Shown here in pieces: positions 23,101 to 30,130 of a stretch of 64,000 nt of DNA; position 1 is the first letter of the stretch, and each line of letters opens with the position of its first letter. The stretch is from Symbiodinium sp. CCMP2592 (taxonomy: Eukaryota > Sar > Dinophyceae > Suessiales > Symbiodiniaceae). The notes beneath the pieces were generated by a model. The model was given only the letters and a program-made list of their open reading frames with translations. It made no database searches and was not told where the DNA came from. The DNA lies in NCBI GenBank assembly GCA_905221615.1, contig CAJNDT010000493.1, positions 62,001 to 126,000 on the forward strand, in the 5' to 3' direction. The position numbers were made by a program, and so were the translations under genes.

Positions 23101-25617
23101 CGATGGCATGGACCAGCCCGTGTTATTTCCCAGGAGGGCCAATCAATCACGTGGATTTCCCACGGTTCGATCATCCTGCGATGTGCCCCAGAGAACCTTC
23201 GACCTGCCAGTTTGCGCGAATGGCAGCAGTTGAGCACAGCAGATTTTTCCGATCCTCATAAGAATGCTGGAGGAGCAAGCTCCTTTGTAGATTTGACCGG
23301 AAATGAATCGAGTGCTCCTGTCACCAATGCGCCTGCACCTGCAAGCTCCAGCGGAGACCTCTTGGTTCCTTTGCCTACCCCAGTGTCCAGCGTATCTAAT
23401 CCTGCGACAAACCCAATTCCTGATGATGACCTGACTCAGCCCGAACAAGAGCTGACTCCACAGGTCTCCGGTAATCCTGATCCACCAACCGACAACCGTG
23501 AAGTCGAGCGCGAGGTTGAGCGACAGCCTAACCACGCAGCACCTTCTGTAGTTCTGAACGATAATCCAAATGCTTCTGTTACTTCCGCTGATCCTCTGCC
23601 GAGCGATGTTCCAGTACCCGACTCCGATGAAGGTCTTCTGACTGAGGCCATGGCCTGTACTCTAGTACCTGAGGAATTGCCTGAAGAGTCTGTGCTGCTC
23701 TCCACTGAAGCGTGTGATGGAGACCTCCATACTTTCACGACTGTCCTGTCAGGCACGTCTGCCTGTGGTCCCCCTTTGGCCGAGGATAATCTGCCATATG
23801 TTGAACAGCCCTTGCAGTGTTCAGAGCAGCAAGCCTACTGCTTGGAAATTCCCATGAAGGCCAAGGACCTACGGAGATGGGCTCGAGAGCGAGCTCCGGA
23901 ACAGCTTTCTTATCTTGCCACTGTGGGCAAGAGAGCGAGAGCTGAGGTACATGTGAAGGACCTCTCGGCTGCTGAGCTTCAGCTTTTCAATCAAGCTAAA
24001 CAAAAGGAAATTCAGTGTTGGATTCAGACTTCGGCCATAAAATCAGTTCTTCGCCAGCGCCTGAATCCCGAACAAATTTTGCGTAGCCGTTGGATCCTAA
24101 CCTGGAAGAATCCTGAGCCCGGAGACACCCAGCGTAAAGCCAAAGCGAGACTAGTGGTCCTAGGCTACCAAGACCCAAAGTTAGTGGATGTTTCTCGGGA
24201 TGCTCCCACGTTGTCAAAGGAGGGTCGTGCTTTGGTCCTGCAAACCATAGCCTCCAAAAGGTTCGAGCTGAGTTCTTTCGACATAAAGACAGCTTTCTTG
24301 CGTGGTAAGGCCGATGAAAACAATCCTTTGGCCATGGATCCTCCCAAGGAACTTCGGGAAGCCCTAAAGTTAAAGGACAATGATTTGTGCCAATTGTTGG
24401 GCAATGCGTATGGAAGGGTAGACGCCCCCTTATTGTTCTATAAAGAGCTTAGCAAACAGCTACTAGAGTTGGGCTTTGTGCGACATCCTTTAGAGCCATG
24501 TGTGTTTCTGCTTTACACCGGCTCGGTGCTCAATGGGATTCTGGGAGTCCATGTGGATGATGGGGTTTGCGGGGGCGATGCAGTGTTTAGCCAAAAGATA
24601 CAATCCTTGCAGACTAAACTTCCTTTTGGCAGCCGCAAACACCGCAACTTCGTTTTCACTGGCATCCATCTTGAGCAATTTCCGGATTTCTCTATCCGAG
24701 CTTCTCAGGGTGAGTACGTTAAGAACATCCCCCAACTGGACATAGGGCGTGCCCGTAGGATGCAACCTGCTGCACCTGTCACGGAAAATGAAAGATCCCG
24801 TCTTAGAGGTATCATTGGCAGCCTCCAGTACGCAGTAACACACACCCGACCCGACATGGCGGCGAAGCTTGGTGAATTGCAGACGCAAGTCACAACAGCA
24901 ACTGTGCAGACGTTGCTACTTGCCAACAAGGTTCTGCGCGAGACCCAAGAGCAAGCCGATGAGTGTATTCACTACTTGCCTATCTGCCCTGAGGATATAA
25001 CCTTTGTGTCATTCGGCGATGCGTCTTTCGCATCTTCCAAGAACCTGAATTCGCATCAGGGAGCCCTTGTCTGTGCCACTGACAGTAGGCTAGATAAGAA
25101 CCAGGAAGCCCCCTTGTCTCCCTTAGTCTGGACCTCTAAGAAAATTCCTCGGGTTGTTAGGTCCACCCTAAGTGCTGAGGCATATGCAATGTCAAAGGCA
25201 GTTGACATGTTAGGCTGGATACGTGCTCTGTGGGGCGTGGTTCATGTGCCTGAGTTTCGCTGGCAGAGCCCTGAGGAAAGTTATAAGAAACTTAAGAAAG
25301 CAATCATCGTGACTGATTGCAAGTCGCTATTCGATCTTGTAACTCGCTTGGCGATGCCCGCATGCGAAGAGCACAGGACTACGCTTGAGGTGCTGTTAAT
25401 CAAGCAAAGGTGTTCTGAGAACGCCAGCTTTCGCTGGATTCCGACAACACTCCAGGCTGCAGATTGTCTGACAAAGGCCATGGACGCCACCTTGTTGCGT
25501 ACGGTGTTGGCTCAAGGCCGCTTCAAACTTTACGACACAACTCAAGCTCTGGAGAAGGATGCGCAGAGAAAGCAAGCCATTGCTTGGTTATCACAGCCCG
25601 CCGCAGCACAGACTTGA
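17143..25617 (+). CDS. Copia-type Gag-Pol polyprotein with extra oxygenase-like and methyltransferase-like blocks (2,824 aa)
   Basis: The frame is open upstream to a TTG at 17116; I chose the first ATG, 75 nt after the LTR. Residues counted from it: Gag about 1-345; CCHC knuckle C348-C351-H356-C361; aspartic protease DTGAS at 504-508; Ser/Pro-rich linker to about 735; an out-of-frame-looking Arg/His/Pro/Gly-rich stretch about 745-928 (see the overlapping ORF); an oxygenase-like block about 1005-1140; a methyltransferase-like block about 1225-1450; integrase with H1687-H1692/C1720-C1723 zinc site and D1750, D1809, E1843; an acidic linker to about 2270; reverse transcriptase about 2310-2550 with D2380 and VDD at 2471-2473; RNase H with D2626, E2679, D2725, D2774. 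Copia polyproteins usually have about 1,300-1,500 residues. Maturation would need the protease. The retroelement domains are certain; the extra blocks are inference. Confidence 0.95.
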   Translation: MPPASASAAATPEQATGSSDDRSALPWAAIPRYTPGVTDTTEYGKKLKFLAEVWPKEHLSSLAPRVALLCEGSAFKKVARLDATKLKVSDTSGVELIVKTLGGAWGQTVLEEKYEQFEKAIFGTVQRSDETHDSYLARHDIHFEELLAQNITFEELRSYVLLRQSQLSSDDKKRIVVEHSGKLTYDKVKSSIRLLGSRFFGEFQGQRANQRTKVYDANTLEECVPEESERAYQAALVPGPAGGDDVDNELEPEFLEAMLAIEDQDALQVQTFEEELEGYFQETADLQEALVSYLEARSRLLAKKKSRGFWPVGSSGKGGKTGRGFNKGKGRGKSGRDQLLARIARSVCRACGEKGHWKAECPKYGRPGSMSVGKGEAITTVAEVVQETYDPTSSSTSGHQALLTEVPEDAYTLHEAHFAIDQSPKPGALRNLSRLVQNLKDRKYFRKPPHVRLPSVGEDLWTEPGIPAKTLKPLRWKVAPIISQSNQSEKHVLLANEPVQAILDTGASCCVMGKHLVPAFLRQLSDATRQQVRVTRSSVRFRFGNNQTLVSEQRLLLPFRTGQSTQILWLGIEVVPASTPLLFSKRAIKQLGGIIDTTRDSCYLERLKRRLSLSTGPTGLYLIDLAQLCADQEQQCQVANEESAAQQLCASPPMHASTAVEECVPTPPCIAQSTKTAPPEIENSVVLGSREESGLVNVTPQMPKGNPVSPNDSATMPCAKTAATATLKVFFASNASLRSDHLPSDGHVASSRQPSLEVRSAIRPHAGIQHGTAVCHDSRAARRVRDRFWQGHARAQVHGGDRKGERLGDMVHHPHVNQRKEVPPHPVPLHREVHCSGGGDRGRPRWRPSGGRAPEIDNGDAPKIQERSSPDRVDGGGELRPLGSRRGQQRTSSRQPGDGDGHPPHSPRACDGAGAGSSPADHASTGPSMMELHVCDMQDADSKPRFTIALGEIENQARSLVHEEASALRIKHFLQKIPWASLQQQTSSRTSNDHVRPRDSSRDPAYLMFGMYMHGGIVGVTKVSLKYPWLTRILTRMLRLTNPDHPCTTVGVSCNVQTSPHRDSFNEIGASNMIVPIQVPPVGGEVWTAQGVNGEQASNGQMVCGEAIPLTKGVIYLNPHVWHATQPWTGDRIVAIGFSLKPRHKLKSPQVRWLKRHGFSLLRKFPRGAAIFPSSTTQESQVAEKINVPSSESPLVQAAEAAACACQEAVRRAEDLHHQSQKLLSLPPESQLDLLEITERADSRLSVRVRELGGKARRFTSEDGDLRTKEGQQQLWAVVQQTQPRHIWVTPDARCWSAWSSLNAAKSSEKHDQHVQQREKDQALYQVCAQLCHWQKQHRRDFHLELPGLFPTSSIKAFPDLKSKTYVASVDMCAFGLQTPAGKPIRKRTLICSTSQDLTKSFVSQQCNQQHRHHTLAGRLLKGLPMSQFAGSFCEGFASHVAGHLVSSNIDAAMAANAEPPLTRKRFKTSVGDPLRIERPVTQKREAAEPAAGSQRSHPIRRLTEPLQAMSELPWDVWEPVFELAQRSSGQASTLVPPQSELAKEVQRALEPRGIDVLQVFSGRNLRNLQLPLGALPATVAPLRVSLGSREASKQLLCLGNEDRTTMGSDRKKLRIGVHEILITVFGRRKAETAEQEPPAGSPGSRVPAVSASPPDLEGWAPPPVPLHGPAFRNLDADQKAQFVRIHNNLGHPAPTTLAKHLKAAGEAQALVDAALDFECDACLESTEPRHQRPGKLPEPLEFNDLIGIDGFFFKGRSGYRAYVIHAIDEASCFHLGRRAVSRETKHATKTLAEFWLSWAGNPRKVYVDPAGEFRSEEILEYFQGINVKTFLSAAAWQRGRVERHGDVVKDMLARLDAQSPLANDARFDQALLLAFQAKNALMRHRGYAPEQIVLGKSLRVPGSLTSDEDLTSHALVEGSDLEAELHRQRLDVRCRARQVFWEADNSQTIRRALLRRSNPARGPYKPGDWVLYWMRKGSPNRLAAGRWHGPARVISQEGQSITWISHGSIILRCAPENLRPASLREWQQLSTADFSDPHKNAGGASSFVDLTGNESSAPVTNAPAPASSSGDLLVPLPTPVSSVSNPATNPIPDDDLTQPEQELTPQVSGNPDPPTDNREVEREVERQPNHAAPSVVLNDNPNASVTSADPLPSDVPVPDSDEGLLTEAMACTLVPEELPEESVLLSTEACDGDLHTFTTVLSGTSACGPPLAEDNLPYVEQPLQCSEQQAYCLEIPMKAKDLRRWARERAPEQLSYLATVGKRARAEVHVKDLSAAELQLFNQAKQKEIQCWIQTSAIKSVLRQRLNPEQILRSRWILTWKNPEPGDTQRKAKARLVVLGYQDPKLVDVSRDAPTLSKEGRALVLQTIASKRFELSSFDIKTAFLRGKADENNPLAMDPPKELREALKLKDNDLCQLLGNAYGRVDAPLLFYKELSKQLLELGFVRHPLEPCVFLLYTGSVLNGILGVHVDDGVCGGDAVFSQKIQSLQTKLPFGSRKHRNFVFTGIHLEQFPDFSIRASQGEYVKNIPQLDIGRARRMQPAAPVTENERSRLRGIIGSLQYAVTHTRPDMAAKLGELQTQVTTATVQTLLLANKVLRETQEQADECIHYLPICPEDITFVSFGDASFASSKNLNSHQGALVCATDSRLDKNQEAPLSPLVWTSKKIPRVVRSTLSAEAYAMSKAVDMLGWIRALWGVVHVPEFRWQSPEESYKKLKKAIIVTDCKSLFDLVTRLAMPACEEHRTTLEVLLIKQRCSENASFRWIPTTLQAADCLTKAMDATLLRTVLAQGRFKLYDTTQALEKDAQRKQAIAWLSQPAAAQT
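18178..18228 (+). other. CCHC zinc knuckle (nucleocapsid)
   Basis: The codons spell C-X2-C-X4-H-X4-C (residues 348-361), preceded by a Gly/Lys/Arg-rich stretch typical of a nucleic-acid-binding nucleocapsid. This marks the end of Gag. Confidence 0.93.
18640..18960 (+). other. Retroviral-type aspartic protease domain
   Basis: ILDTGASCCVMG contains the DTGA active site (D504). The domain runs to about residue 605 and should release the mature proteins. The downstream fold elements are diverged. Confidence 0.85.
19382..19930 (+). CDS. Overlapping 182-aa ORF in another frame inside the polyprotein gene
   Basis: This ATG-to-TGA frame is far more protein-like than the polyprotein frame over the same bases. 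It has an amphipathic start, DFGKAMRGRKYMEV followed by W-rich helices (residues 41-68), a basic/Ala-Pro linker, and a C-terminal coiled-coil-like stretch (about 149-175). FGK-x-x-x-G-x-x-Y...W recalls the ExoX-like C-terminal module that I associate with dinoflagellate retroelement Gag proteins; that link is from memory. Over the same bases the polyprotein frame reads as Arg/His/Pro/Gly-rich sequence without stops. The TGA (19928-19930) overlaps two in-frame polyprotein ATGs (19927, 19930), an ATGATG stop-start overlap. The piece may be a captured or displaced gag segment, or a separately translated protein. Confidence 0.6.
   Translation: MSQAPDSLASRFARLSDPTLAYSMEQLSAMTVEQLGEFVIDFGKAMRGRKYMEVIEKEKDWVTWFITHMSTSEKRCHRILFLFIEKYTAQAEEIAEGLVGDPAAAEPPRSTMATRPKSKSAPRPTASTAVASSDHWALVEDNSEPALDNQVTAMATRLTHLEHVMEQVLVALQQITPPQVPP
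20155..20570 (+). other. 2OG-Fe(II) oxygenase-like block inside the polyprotein
   Basis: The segment holds PHRDSFN (H1061-x-D1063) and, about 60 residues later, HVWHATQPW followed by GDRIVAIGFS. H1123 (or H1120) and R1132 sit where the distal iron-binding His and the 2-oxoglutarate-binding Arg of double-stranded beta-helix oxygenases lie. The order HxD...H...R with a following hydrophobic strand fits that superfamily, which includes TET/JBP and AlkB enzymes. This assignment comes from motif spacing only. A structural domain that has lost catalysis is possible. Confidence 0.45.
20815..21495 (+). other. C5-methyltransferase-like (Rossmann) block inside the polyprotein
   Basis: Three stretches resemble, in order, cytosine-C5 methyltransferase landmarks. 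TPDARCWSAWS (C1295) sits at the PC motif position, HLELPG at the ENV position, and DMCAFGLQTP...IRKRTL (1371-1390) at the G-x-PQRRxR position. A His-rich tail follows. The PC proline is replaced by Arg, so catalysis is doubtful. Capture of DNMT genes by dinoflagellate retrotransposons is known; whether this is such a case is inference. Confidence 0.35.
22195..23230 (+). other. Integrase (HHCC zinc domain plus DDE core)
   Basis: H1687-X4-H1692 and C1720-X2-C1723 make the N-terminal zinc site. The core has D1750 in GIDGFF, D1809 in VYVDPAGEF and E1843 in GRVERHG, with 33 residues between the last two. A basic C-terminal region with a GDWVLYWM strand follows. Confidence 0.95.
24070..24790 (+). 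other. Reverse transcriptase domain
   Basis: RSRWILTWKN opens the domain. FDIKTAFLRG carries the first catalytic Asp (D2380). HVDDGVCGGD is the copia form of the YVDD box (D2472, D2473). Confidence 0.97.
24990..25480 (+). other. RNase H domain
   Basis: FGDASFASS (D2626), LSAEAYAM (E2679), VTDCKSLF (D2725) and QAADCLTKAM (D2774) form the D-E-D-D active site in the order usual for copia elements. Confidence 0.95.
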
Positions 25618-25726
25618 CTTTGAGAGTTGCTTGCCCCTGTCCTCCGTGGAACGAGTCCTTTTTCGTTACGACTCCCTTGACTGTACAGGCAATCGGGATG
25701 CACTTGTCCCAATAAAATTGGGTCAG
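25618..25726 (+). promoter_or_regulatory. 3' untranslated segment before the 3' LTR
   Basis: These 109 nt separate the stop codon from the LTR. The short inverted repeat CCCAAT-AAA-ATTGGG ends 5 bp before the LTR where a polypurine tract would be expected. It may prime plus-strand synthesis in another way or simply be diverged. Confidence 0.4.
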
Positions 25727-26002
25727 TGTGAATCCGATGCAGGATCTGCCGTTGGACATGTACATCTCGATTGCTCTCTGGCCCAAGGACCAGAGGTGGG
25801 AGGGCAGTGGCGTTAGGTGACGCATGGTCGCTTGAGTGCTGGCAAAAGGGCGAGTCCGCCTTTGTGACTGCGTGGGGACACGTCTTCAGAGTTTTGGCAG
25901 ACAGAGTCTGCTCTTCTTCTTTTATCTCTTCAGCATTGCGATTGGGGATCACATTTGCTGCAGAGGTTTCGTCTACCAGTGGGACTCCTTAGGGAGTTCA
26001 CA
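25727..26002 (+). repeat. 3' LTR
   Basis: This 276-bp copy of the LTR carries T at 25855 where the 5' copy has G. It is followed directly by the AGGTT target duplication. The bases just upstream are not purine-rich: they hold the small inverted repeat CCCAAT-AAA-ATTGGG and then TCAG, so the usual polypurine tract is not evident. Confidence 0.97.
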
Positions 26003-26007
26003 AGGTT
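26003..26007. repeat. Target-site duplication, right
   Basis: AGGTT directly follows the 3' LTR and matches the left flank, which confirms the element ends. Confidence 0.9.
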
Positions 26008-26257
26008 AAAGGGTTTAGAGGTTTGGGCTTGGGGTTTAAGGTTCAGCTAGCTTTAGTTATTTCTTTCAAGGGCCTTTTCTCCGTTTGCACAGGCGCCTAT
26101 GCTACAAGAAGCTCACAAGGTAGGCAGGCTTCGACACGTTTGGCGCTCTGCAGCTATGTCAAGGGCACAAGGGTTTTGGGCTTAGAGCCTAGGGTTTTAG
26201 GGTTTGGGATTTCTGAAGGTTTTGGGCCCCGGGGCCGTTGGGGATTTTGGGAAATAC

Positions 26258-26463
26258 CAGACCCAAGAGTAACCAGTACTAAAAAGTGTGCCCTTTTTGG
26301 TTTAAAGGGGCTGATAAGGAACCTTATGCCCTTGGATCCAGATCAGAACATCTACCCTTAATATAGCTATTATATACCCATTATATAGCCCATTATAGTG
26401 TAGGGGTCCCCATTAAGGGTCCCTCCTAAACCCTAAAAAAGGGAATGCCGACTCTGGGTCCTA
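26258..26463. mobile_element. MITE family H variant with another element nested
   Basis: AGACCCAAGAGTAACCAG to CTCTGGGTCCTAG. The middle (about 26350-26430) holds a TATATAGC-rich piece related to 45660-45780. Confidence 0.72.
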
Positions 26464-26595
26464 GAGGTTCTGGGCCTTGAATCTTTAGGGGTTTTGGGAG
26501 ATTTTTGGGGAGAGTGGGGGACTTCTTTGTGGGCCTTGGGGTTTCGAGCTTTGGGGGGGGGGGGTTTTGGGAGGTTTGGGCTTACGGGATGAGAG

Positions 26596-26644
26596 TTTAG
26601 GGTTTAGGGTTTAGGGTTTAGGGTTTAGGGTTTAGGGTTTAGGG
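26596..26644. repeat. Perfect (TTTAGGG)7 array
   Basis: Seven exact heptamers, 0.6 kb beyond the 3' LTR. An interstitial telomere-type array. Confidence 0.95.
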
Positions 26645-26659
26645 CAGAGGCTTTGGGGC

Positions 26660-26762
26660 TTTGGTTTCCTTACCTTTGGCTAGTAGGGAATGGAGGAATG
26701 GGGTACAAGTATAACTACTATCACTACCATTCTTCCATGCCCTACTCAGCAAAGGTAAGCTT
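26660..26762. mobile_element. Single-copy inverted-repeat element
   Basis: GGTTTCCTTACCTTTGGCTAG and CTCAGCAAAGGTAAGC form arms around GGAATGGAGG...CCATTCTTCC. No second copy was seen. Confidence 0.6.
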
Positions 26763-26764
26763 CG

Positions 26765-27225
26765 TGTTTTGAGGTTTTAGGGTTTTGTTTTTGGGGCAAG
26801 GTTTGGGGTTTTAGAGTTCAAGGGGTTTGGGACCTTTTGGTTCTGGGGTGTGGGGCTTCAGGGGTTTGCGGTTTCGGGGTGAGGGTTTTGGATTTCAGGG
26901 TTCTAGGGTGAAGAAGTGGCGCTTAGACGCTTGTGGAGAGACTTGCCAAACTTCTGCAAGCTTTTGATGTTTTCGGGTTCTTTAGATTCTTTTTCAGGGG
27001 TGTTCATGGGGCTATATAAGGTGGTCTTTTGGGTTTCTACGTACTTCTACTGTTTTTATTGTATTGTTTAAGGTTTACGGAGCTCTAATACGGTCCCAGC
27101 TCTTCGCAATACGGTCCCCACAAGCTTCACGTCGAAGTAAGTCTGATAAAGACCGACAACCGTAAAAGCCGCAATAACCCTAAAGACTCTGTAAACCCTG
27201 AACCCCCCAACATACCCAAACCGCT
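26765..27225. other. Gene-poor region downstream of the retrotransposon
   Basis: G/T-rich GGTTTTGGGG DNA, then a short unique patch. Nothing supportable. Confidence 0.5.
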
Positions 27226-27229
27226 ACTA

Positions 27230-27312
27230 CAGGGGCCTAAATAACTACCAATACTATTCCTAGCGTTCCGTGTTATAGTTGTAGTATAAGAGGCCCCAAA
27301 ACCCTATTCTGC
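27230..27312. mobile_element. MITE family F, reverse copy
   Basis: AGGGGCCTAAATAACTACC to AGGCCCCAAAACCCTATTC. Confidence 0.72.
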
Positions 27313-27551
27313 ATTGATCAAATCATTGCAGTAATTAGTTAAGACGCCTGGCTCAAAGACAGCTAGCTTATTCAGCGATGCAACACGCATCTTTCGAAGT
27401 ACTCGCCTCAGACTTCTGTCCGATGTAGCCCCAAAACCTATTCTAATTATTAAGGCCCCTATATCATAGTACCCTTGTAGATGCCTTGTAGACCCCTTCA
27501 AAGGAACCCTATTCAAATTATTTAGGCCGCTACAGCACCCCCCCAGAACCC

Positions 27552-27890
27552 TCGTCCCCTTCAAGCAGACGAAACGCAAAGCCGCCACTGTTGATGCTCA
27601 ACATCCGCCGGATATGTCGGCACTGGAAATGCAGGCCTCATTTGTGTGGTTGTCAAAATTGGGGTCCCTTTTTCGGGAACCCTAAATGTTAGGTGCCGGA
27701 TTATAAGAGGGACCCAAAAAGGGACCCTAATTTTGACAACCACCCATTTCAGGGGGCTACAGGAATTGGGTTTGCGGTGGAGGGTTGGGGTTTTCAGGGC
27801 TCTATCAGGGCTGCTATAAAAGCCTGGCTCGAGCATTTGGGGCGTAGGGCTTGTGATGAAGGGGCCTTACGAATTTGACTAGGGCTTTGC
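27552..27890 (+). other. Coding-like island split by a family-B MITE
   Basis: Left part: KQTKRKAATVDAQHPPDMSA...ASF. Right part, same frame after removal of the element: QGATGIGFAVEGWGFQGS...LEHLGRRACDEGAL. The junction works either by precise excision at the ATTT duplication or by a GT...AG intron (ATTT|GTGTGG...CATTTCAG|G). The minus strand of the left part is also open. Confidence 0.4.
27644..27745. mobile_element. MITE family B, copy B3
   Basis: 102 bp with ATTT duplicated. It starts GTGTGG and is followed by ATTTCAG, so it can be read as a complete GT-AG intron between two coding-like pieces. Confidence 0.9.
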
Positions 27891-27954
27891 GGTGCCACAT
27901 ACTGTAATTTTAATATGGAGTGTAGGGGGATACTGCTAATTGTTCTGACCCCTA
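27859..27954. mobile_element. MITE family F copy
   Basis: Begins where the 27.55-27.89-kb coding-like frame ends. Confidence 0.75.
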
Positions 27955-28069
27955 CGATAGTTTGAGGTTCATATAGGACTCGTTTTATAAGGGTAGTGTA
28001 TGTAGCTGCGGTTTGGTCAACAAGAAAACCACCTTCCTGACTTACAAAGCCGACACTGCACGCCTAGCT

Positions 28070-28165
28070 TCCTGAGTGACCCCCTAACAATAAGGGCACC
28101 CCTTCTTCTGTCATATTCAGTTTTAATAAGGGCACAGTACAATAAAAAGGGCAAAAATGGTCTGC
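28070..28165. mobile_element. MITE family I, right end lost
   Basis: TCCTGAGTGACCCCCTAAC and the AATAAAAAGGGC interior. Confidence 0.7.
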
Positions 28166-28514
28166 GCAAGTGCGCCTAGGCTCGGGAGGCACGCCGACGA
28201 CGGATGCGGTAAGCAGGGCTTTTATGTTTAAGGTTCTTGTTGTCTTGCTTTCGGCTCATAGATCTTGCCGACACAAAACATGAATAATAGTATGAAAATG
28301 ATCTTTGCTGCTAGTTCTATTGCCCAGACCTGAGTCGTGAACAAGCAGCCCTAGCAAGCCCTGCTAAGAGCCCCAACCCTGCACTATGCTGACATCCACA
28401 CCCTGAGCACTAAAACTAAAAGCCCTGCAGCCCATAAGTTGACCCCCGCAGCGTCTGAACTGAGATTACCTGTCATAGTGCTGGTAAGGCTGCTACCTAT
28501 ATTGTCCACAACAA

Positions 28515-28615
28515 CCTAGTTGCTGAGTTCATAAGCCCCCAAAAGTGTACACTTTCAGTTTTACAGTGGGTAGTATTATCCCGAAAAAATGTAAAGTGTA
28601 TCCACTCTGCTACTA
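28515..28615. mobile_element. MITE family E copy
   Basis: CTAGTTGCTGAGTTCATAAG to CCACTCTGCTACTAA. Confidence 0.85.
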
Positions 28616-28734
28616 AAGCAAGGAATATACCGGATTTCGACAATTGAGGGCAGCCAGGGTGCAGCTGATCGATGCCGGGAAGGAGCGGGGCATGATGGAC
28701 AGTCATGACCCATGACCACAACAGGGTTCAGGGT

Positions 28735-28925
28735 TTAGACCTTTGGCCCAACAGACCTACCTTTGTAAGTAAATAAATAGAAACGGTCTTCTCAATTACA
28801 CCTAGGGTTCACGGTTTAGCTTTGGCCCGAAAGACCTACCTTTTTTAAGGAACCGTGTATGGAAACCACGAAAAAAGTAGGTCTTTTCGGCTACAGGTAG
28901 AAACCCTAAACCCTAAACCGGTAGG
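28735..28925. repeat. Imperfect palindromic/tandem block
   Basis: AGACCTACCTTT... appears twice and once inverted (AAAGTAGGTCTTTTCGG), bounded by CCCTAAACC motifs. Possibly two nested MITEs. Confidence 0.5.
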
Positions 28926-29268
28926 GTCCAGGGGTCACCACAATTGTAGCACTACCGTGCAGCGAGATCAGAGCTTCCAAGATCTCTTTAATAGTGTAGC
29001 ATAGTCTCCTGTACTGTAGTATCTTATGGTATAGTATCTCATAGTATCTTACAGTATCTTGTGGTATCTTGTAGTATCATAGTATCTTTTAGTATAGCGT
29101 ACTTATCAGGCCCCTCTATTGCTTCGACATCGTCCGGCCCGCAGCTTGAGTCCCGCGCTGAGGGGCTGCTTTCCGTAGCCTCGCAGGGGAGACGCAGCGA
29201 ACTTAGGCTTACGGCTCGTAGGGTTGAGGGGCTTGGGGTTCAGGGTCTAGCTTTTAGGGTCTGGGGTT
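28926..29268. other. Repeat-like tract with TATCTTGTAGTATC units
   Basis: About 29000-29100 holds loose repeats of AGTATCTTRTAGTATC, then a GC-rich unique patch (GPQLESRAEGLLSVASQGRR on plus) that might be an exon. Confidence 0.4.
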
Positions 29269-29384
29269 TACTTGGAGGCCCTTTTGACTTAGTAAGTAGG
29301 GTTGGTAAGGTGGGTTATGGGGTTTCTAATAGGGTTTCTAGGGGATACTAAGTAGACTTACTAAGTCAAAAGGGCCTCCAAGTA
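29269..29384. mobile_element. MITE family D variant copy
   Basis: The arms read CTTGGAGGCCCTTTTGAC and its exact inverse, replacing the usual ATCATGGGAC block on both sides. Confidence 0.85.
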
Positions 29385-29468
29385 GGGGGTTTCCAGAGCA
29401 ATACGGCTCACAGCCTTAAGAGTTTCGGGTTCAAATACCATAAAATCGCGAAGTGATGGTACCAAAGT

Positions 29469-29690
29469 CTACTTCTTGTACAGCTTGATGTCCAATGCAC
29501 AGGGCTCCTGCAAGTATGCCAACTTCAACCCCGGACAATGAAAGTCCGCAGAGTAGACCAAAACCTCAAAACCCATGCAACCGGGCAGTACACGACCAAA
29601 CGCAAGAGACCAAGAGGCATGGGATGTCCCTGCCAGAACTTTCAAAAGTTCGAGCCAGAATCTTAGTGGAATTGTGGCGGGATTACAAAT
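29469..29690 (-). other. Coding-like island
   Basis: The minus frame ends ...GFEVLVYSADFHCPGLKLA...LDIKLYKK and a TAG stop, as a C-terminus might. A plus frame over the same bases is also open. Unrecognised. Confidence 0.3.
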
Positions 29691-30019
29691 ACCACCCCAA
29701 AATACGTGTGGCAGTGTGGTGTCGCGATACAAGAAGTTGGAGACCGTGGGAGTTGACAGTGGATGCTGTGTCCCGGGCACATCCAGAGCATGCTTCTGGT
29801 GAAAAATGCGAATTACACTACCCTAAGGGTCCAAGTACCCAAATACCAGGGTTTCAAGGTCCAAAACCATTCAGAGTATGGATTTTGGGCCCTAAAACCC
29901 TACTATTTGGGTACTTGGACCCTCTGGGCTAGGGATCCACCATGGCTGCCTGGGTTTCTGGGTGTTGGCGTTTAAGGTTGCAAGGGTTTCGGGCTTTAGG
30001 GGATCTTTGGCCTAAGGGC

Positions 30020-30130
30020 TTCCCAGAGACTCCAATATCCCTTAATTACGGAATATTCCAGAAGTCGTAGAAAGGATCCGACTATAATTTAAGGTATACG
30101 CCTGAATTAAGGGATATTGGAGTCTCTGGG
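30020..30130. mobile_element. MITE family J copy
   Basis: CCCAGAGACTCCAATATCCC and its exact inverse frame 110 bp. Confidence 0.85.

Larger units (their letters stand above)
16792..26002 (+). mobile_element. Intact Ty1/copia-type LTR retrotransposon
   Basis: A 9.2-kb element has two 276-bp LTRs (TGTGAATCC...GAGTTCACA), a primer-binding site, one uninterrupted polyprotein frame and a perfect 5-bp target duplication AGGTT (16787-16791 and 26003-26007). Integrase lies before reverse transcriptase, which is the Ty1/copia order. The LTRs differ at one position only (G at 16920, T at 25855), and every catalytic residue I looked for is present, so insertion was recent and the copy may still be active. 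It sits in degenerate TTTAGGG-rich DNA. It is much longer than usual copia elements (about 5-6 kb) because of roughly 1,100 extra codons between protease and integrase. I am sure of the class; activity is inferred. Confidence 0.97.

Noticed and set aside
17290..25490. Many minus-strand and alternative-frame ORFs of 60-150 codons inside the polyprotein gene
   Set aside because: They are shadows of a GC-balanced coding frame; none has protein character except the 19382-19930 frame.
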